Origin: Chloroflexi bacterium RBG_16_57_11
GTDB taxonomy: Bacteria; Chloroflexota; Anaerolineae; Anaerolineales; UBA4823
Assembly (NCBI GenBank): GCA_001795165.1
Contig: MGNS01000004.1
Location: 1 to 6,123, forward strand
Length of the DNA: 6,123 bases
Direction: 5' to 3'
The notes under the pieces are model-generated. The model saw nothing but the letters and a program-made list of their open reading frames with translations. It had not been told where the DNA came from and searched no databases. Below, in pieces: positions 5,529 to 6,123 of the stretch (positions are counted from its first letter, which is position 1; each line of letters opens with the position of its first letter). Made by a program: the position numbers and the translations under genes.

Positions 5529-6123
5529 ATGAATTCTCATTTAAATGGTGACACTGGCGGCCCGGCCAGCCAAACCGATGATACGCCGGCCTCGAGCCGC
5601 TCGTTGATGTCGGTGTGGGATGCGCTTTCCCAGGCTGGACTGGCAGAAATGTCCCTCCGACTGGGGACGCACGTCCTTTTGCTCGCCCTGATCTTGTTGT
5701 TTGCCTGGGGGTTGCGCAGCTTCTACCAAAATACGGAGCTTGCCAGCGAATCCGGGGATACAGCCCTGGCAGCGTCATCCACCACCACCCCACAGGCGCT
5801 CTTGCAGAACCTGCCCACCAATACCGGCGCAGATCAGGCCGCACAGGTCGAAAACGGGTTTGATAAGCCTGCGATAAGCCGGGCAAACAACCTGGTGACC
5901 ACGGGTGTTTCCCGGCGAGTCCGGTTGCATACCGATGTCCCCTCACGCTCGCGAGATGAAGTCATCGAATACACCGTAAAGACCGGTGACACATTGTTCG
6001 ATATCGCCGCAAAATTCGGCCTGAAGCCAGAATCGTTACTATGGGCTAACCAGTATGTTCTGGCGGATAACCCGCATAGCTTGCGAACGGGGCAGGTGCT
6101 CAATATCCTGCCAGTGGATGGCG
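5529..6123 (+). CDS. Membrane-anchored LysM-domain protein, N-terminal part (probable cell-wall hydrolase)
   Basis: 198 complete codons, running off the right edge, so the C-terminus is missing. Residues 1-47 are polar and presumably cytoplasmic. Residues 48-62 (LLLALILLFAWGL core) are a single membrane segment, followed by a linker to about 145 that is rich in Ala, Thr, Asn and Gln. A LysM domain follows at about 147-195: EYTVKTGDTLFDIAAKFG, then WANQYVLADNPHSLRTGQVLNILPVDG split over the end. LysM binds N-acetylglucosamine in peptidoglycan. In Chloroflexota this arrangement is often followed by an M23 (LytM-like) endopeptidase domain; that is knowledge of relatives, not seen here. The codon just before the ATG is an in-frame TAG (5526-5528), so translation cannot start upstream; no Shine-Dalgarno fits, in line with the leaderless promoter. 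A later in-frame ATG at 5607 (residue 27) is a less likely alternative. Confidence 0.85.
   Translation, partial: MNSHLNGDTGGPASQTDDTPASSRSLMSVWDALSQAGLAEMSLRLGTHVLLLALILLFAWGLRSFYQNTELASESGDTALAASSTTTPQALLQNLPTNTGADQAAQVENGFDKPAISRANNLVTTGVSRRVRLHTDVPSRSRDEVIEYTVKTGDTLFDIAAKFGLKPESLLWANQYVLADNPHSLRTGQVLNILPVDG

Noticed and set aside
5425..5946. 173-codon antisense open frame spanning the end of the lipoprotein gene and the LysM gene
   Set aside because: It lies across a well-supported promoter and two plus-strand genes with recognisable domains, and its translation has no recognisable motif; it reads as a GC-rich shadow frame.

Overview
The window looks like chromosomal DNA from a GC-rich bacterium, most likely a member of the Chloroflexota (Anaerolineae-like). 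The grounds are indirect. A PIG-L deacetylase with the start MNWIYLSPHLDD, a membrane-anchored Thr/Pro-rich protein, a lipoprotein solute-binding protein with a Thr/Ser/Pro linker and a LysM cell-wall protein are a familiar combination in that phylum, and codon usage is uniformly GC-rich. There is no rRNA or other marker gene to fix the taxonomy.

Layout. (1) Positions 1-340, minus strand: N-terminal part of a PIG-L/LmbE-type zinc deacetylase, cut by the window start. (2) 341-432: short divergent intergenic region carrying a plausible promoter for the rightward gene. (3) 433-873: small protein with an N-terminal membrane segment and a Thr/Pro-rich tail, function unknown. (4) 944-4140: three consecutive, co-directional paralogues of M42 (TET/FrvX/glutamyl aminopeptidase family) metallo-aminopeptidases. 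The first two overlap by 8 bp and the third follows after 25 bp with a strong ribosome binding site, so they form a convincing operon behind a TGCTATAAT extended -10 element. (5) 4182-5489: lipoprotein of the family 1 extracellular solute-binding type, with no permease or ATPase gene in view. (6) 5529 to the window end: membrane-anchored LysM protein, truncated by the window, preceded by a very good promoter whose expected start point lies almost on the ATG (probable leaderless mRNA).

How they may work together. The core is the M42 block. All three copies keep the five metal-ligand positions and the catalytic Glu, so all could be active cytoplasmic aminopeptidases that finish peptide breakdown, probably with different N-terminal residue preferences. 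The solute-binding lipoprotein could supply peptide or sugar substrates, but nothing in the sequence shows its ligand. The LysM and PIG-L genes look like independent neighbours. I see no mobile element, CRISPR array, tRNA or rRNA, and no convincing intrinsic terminator.
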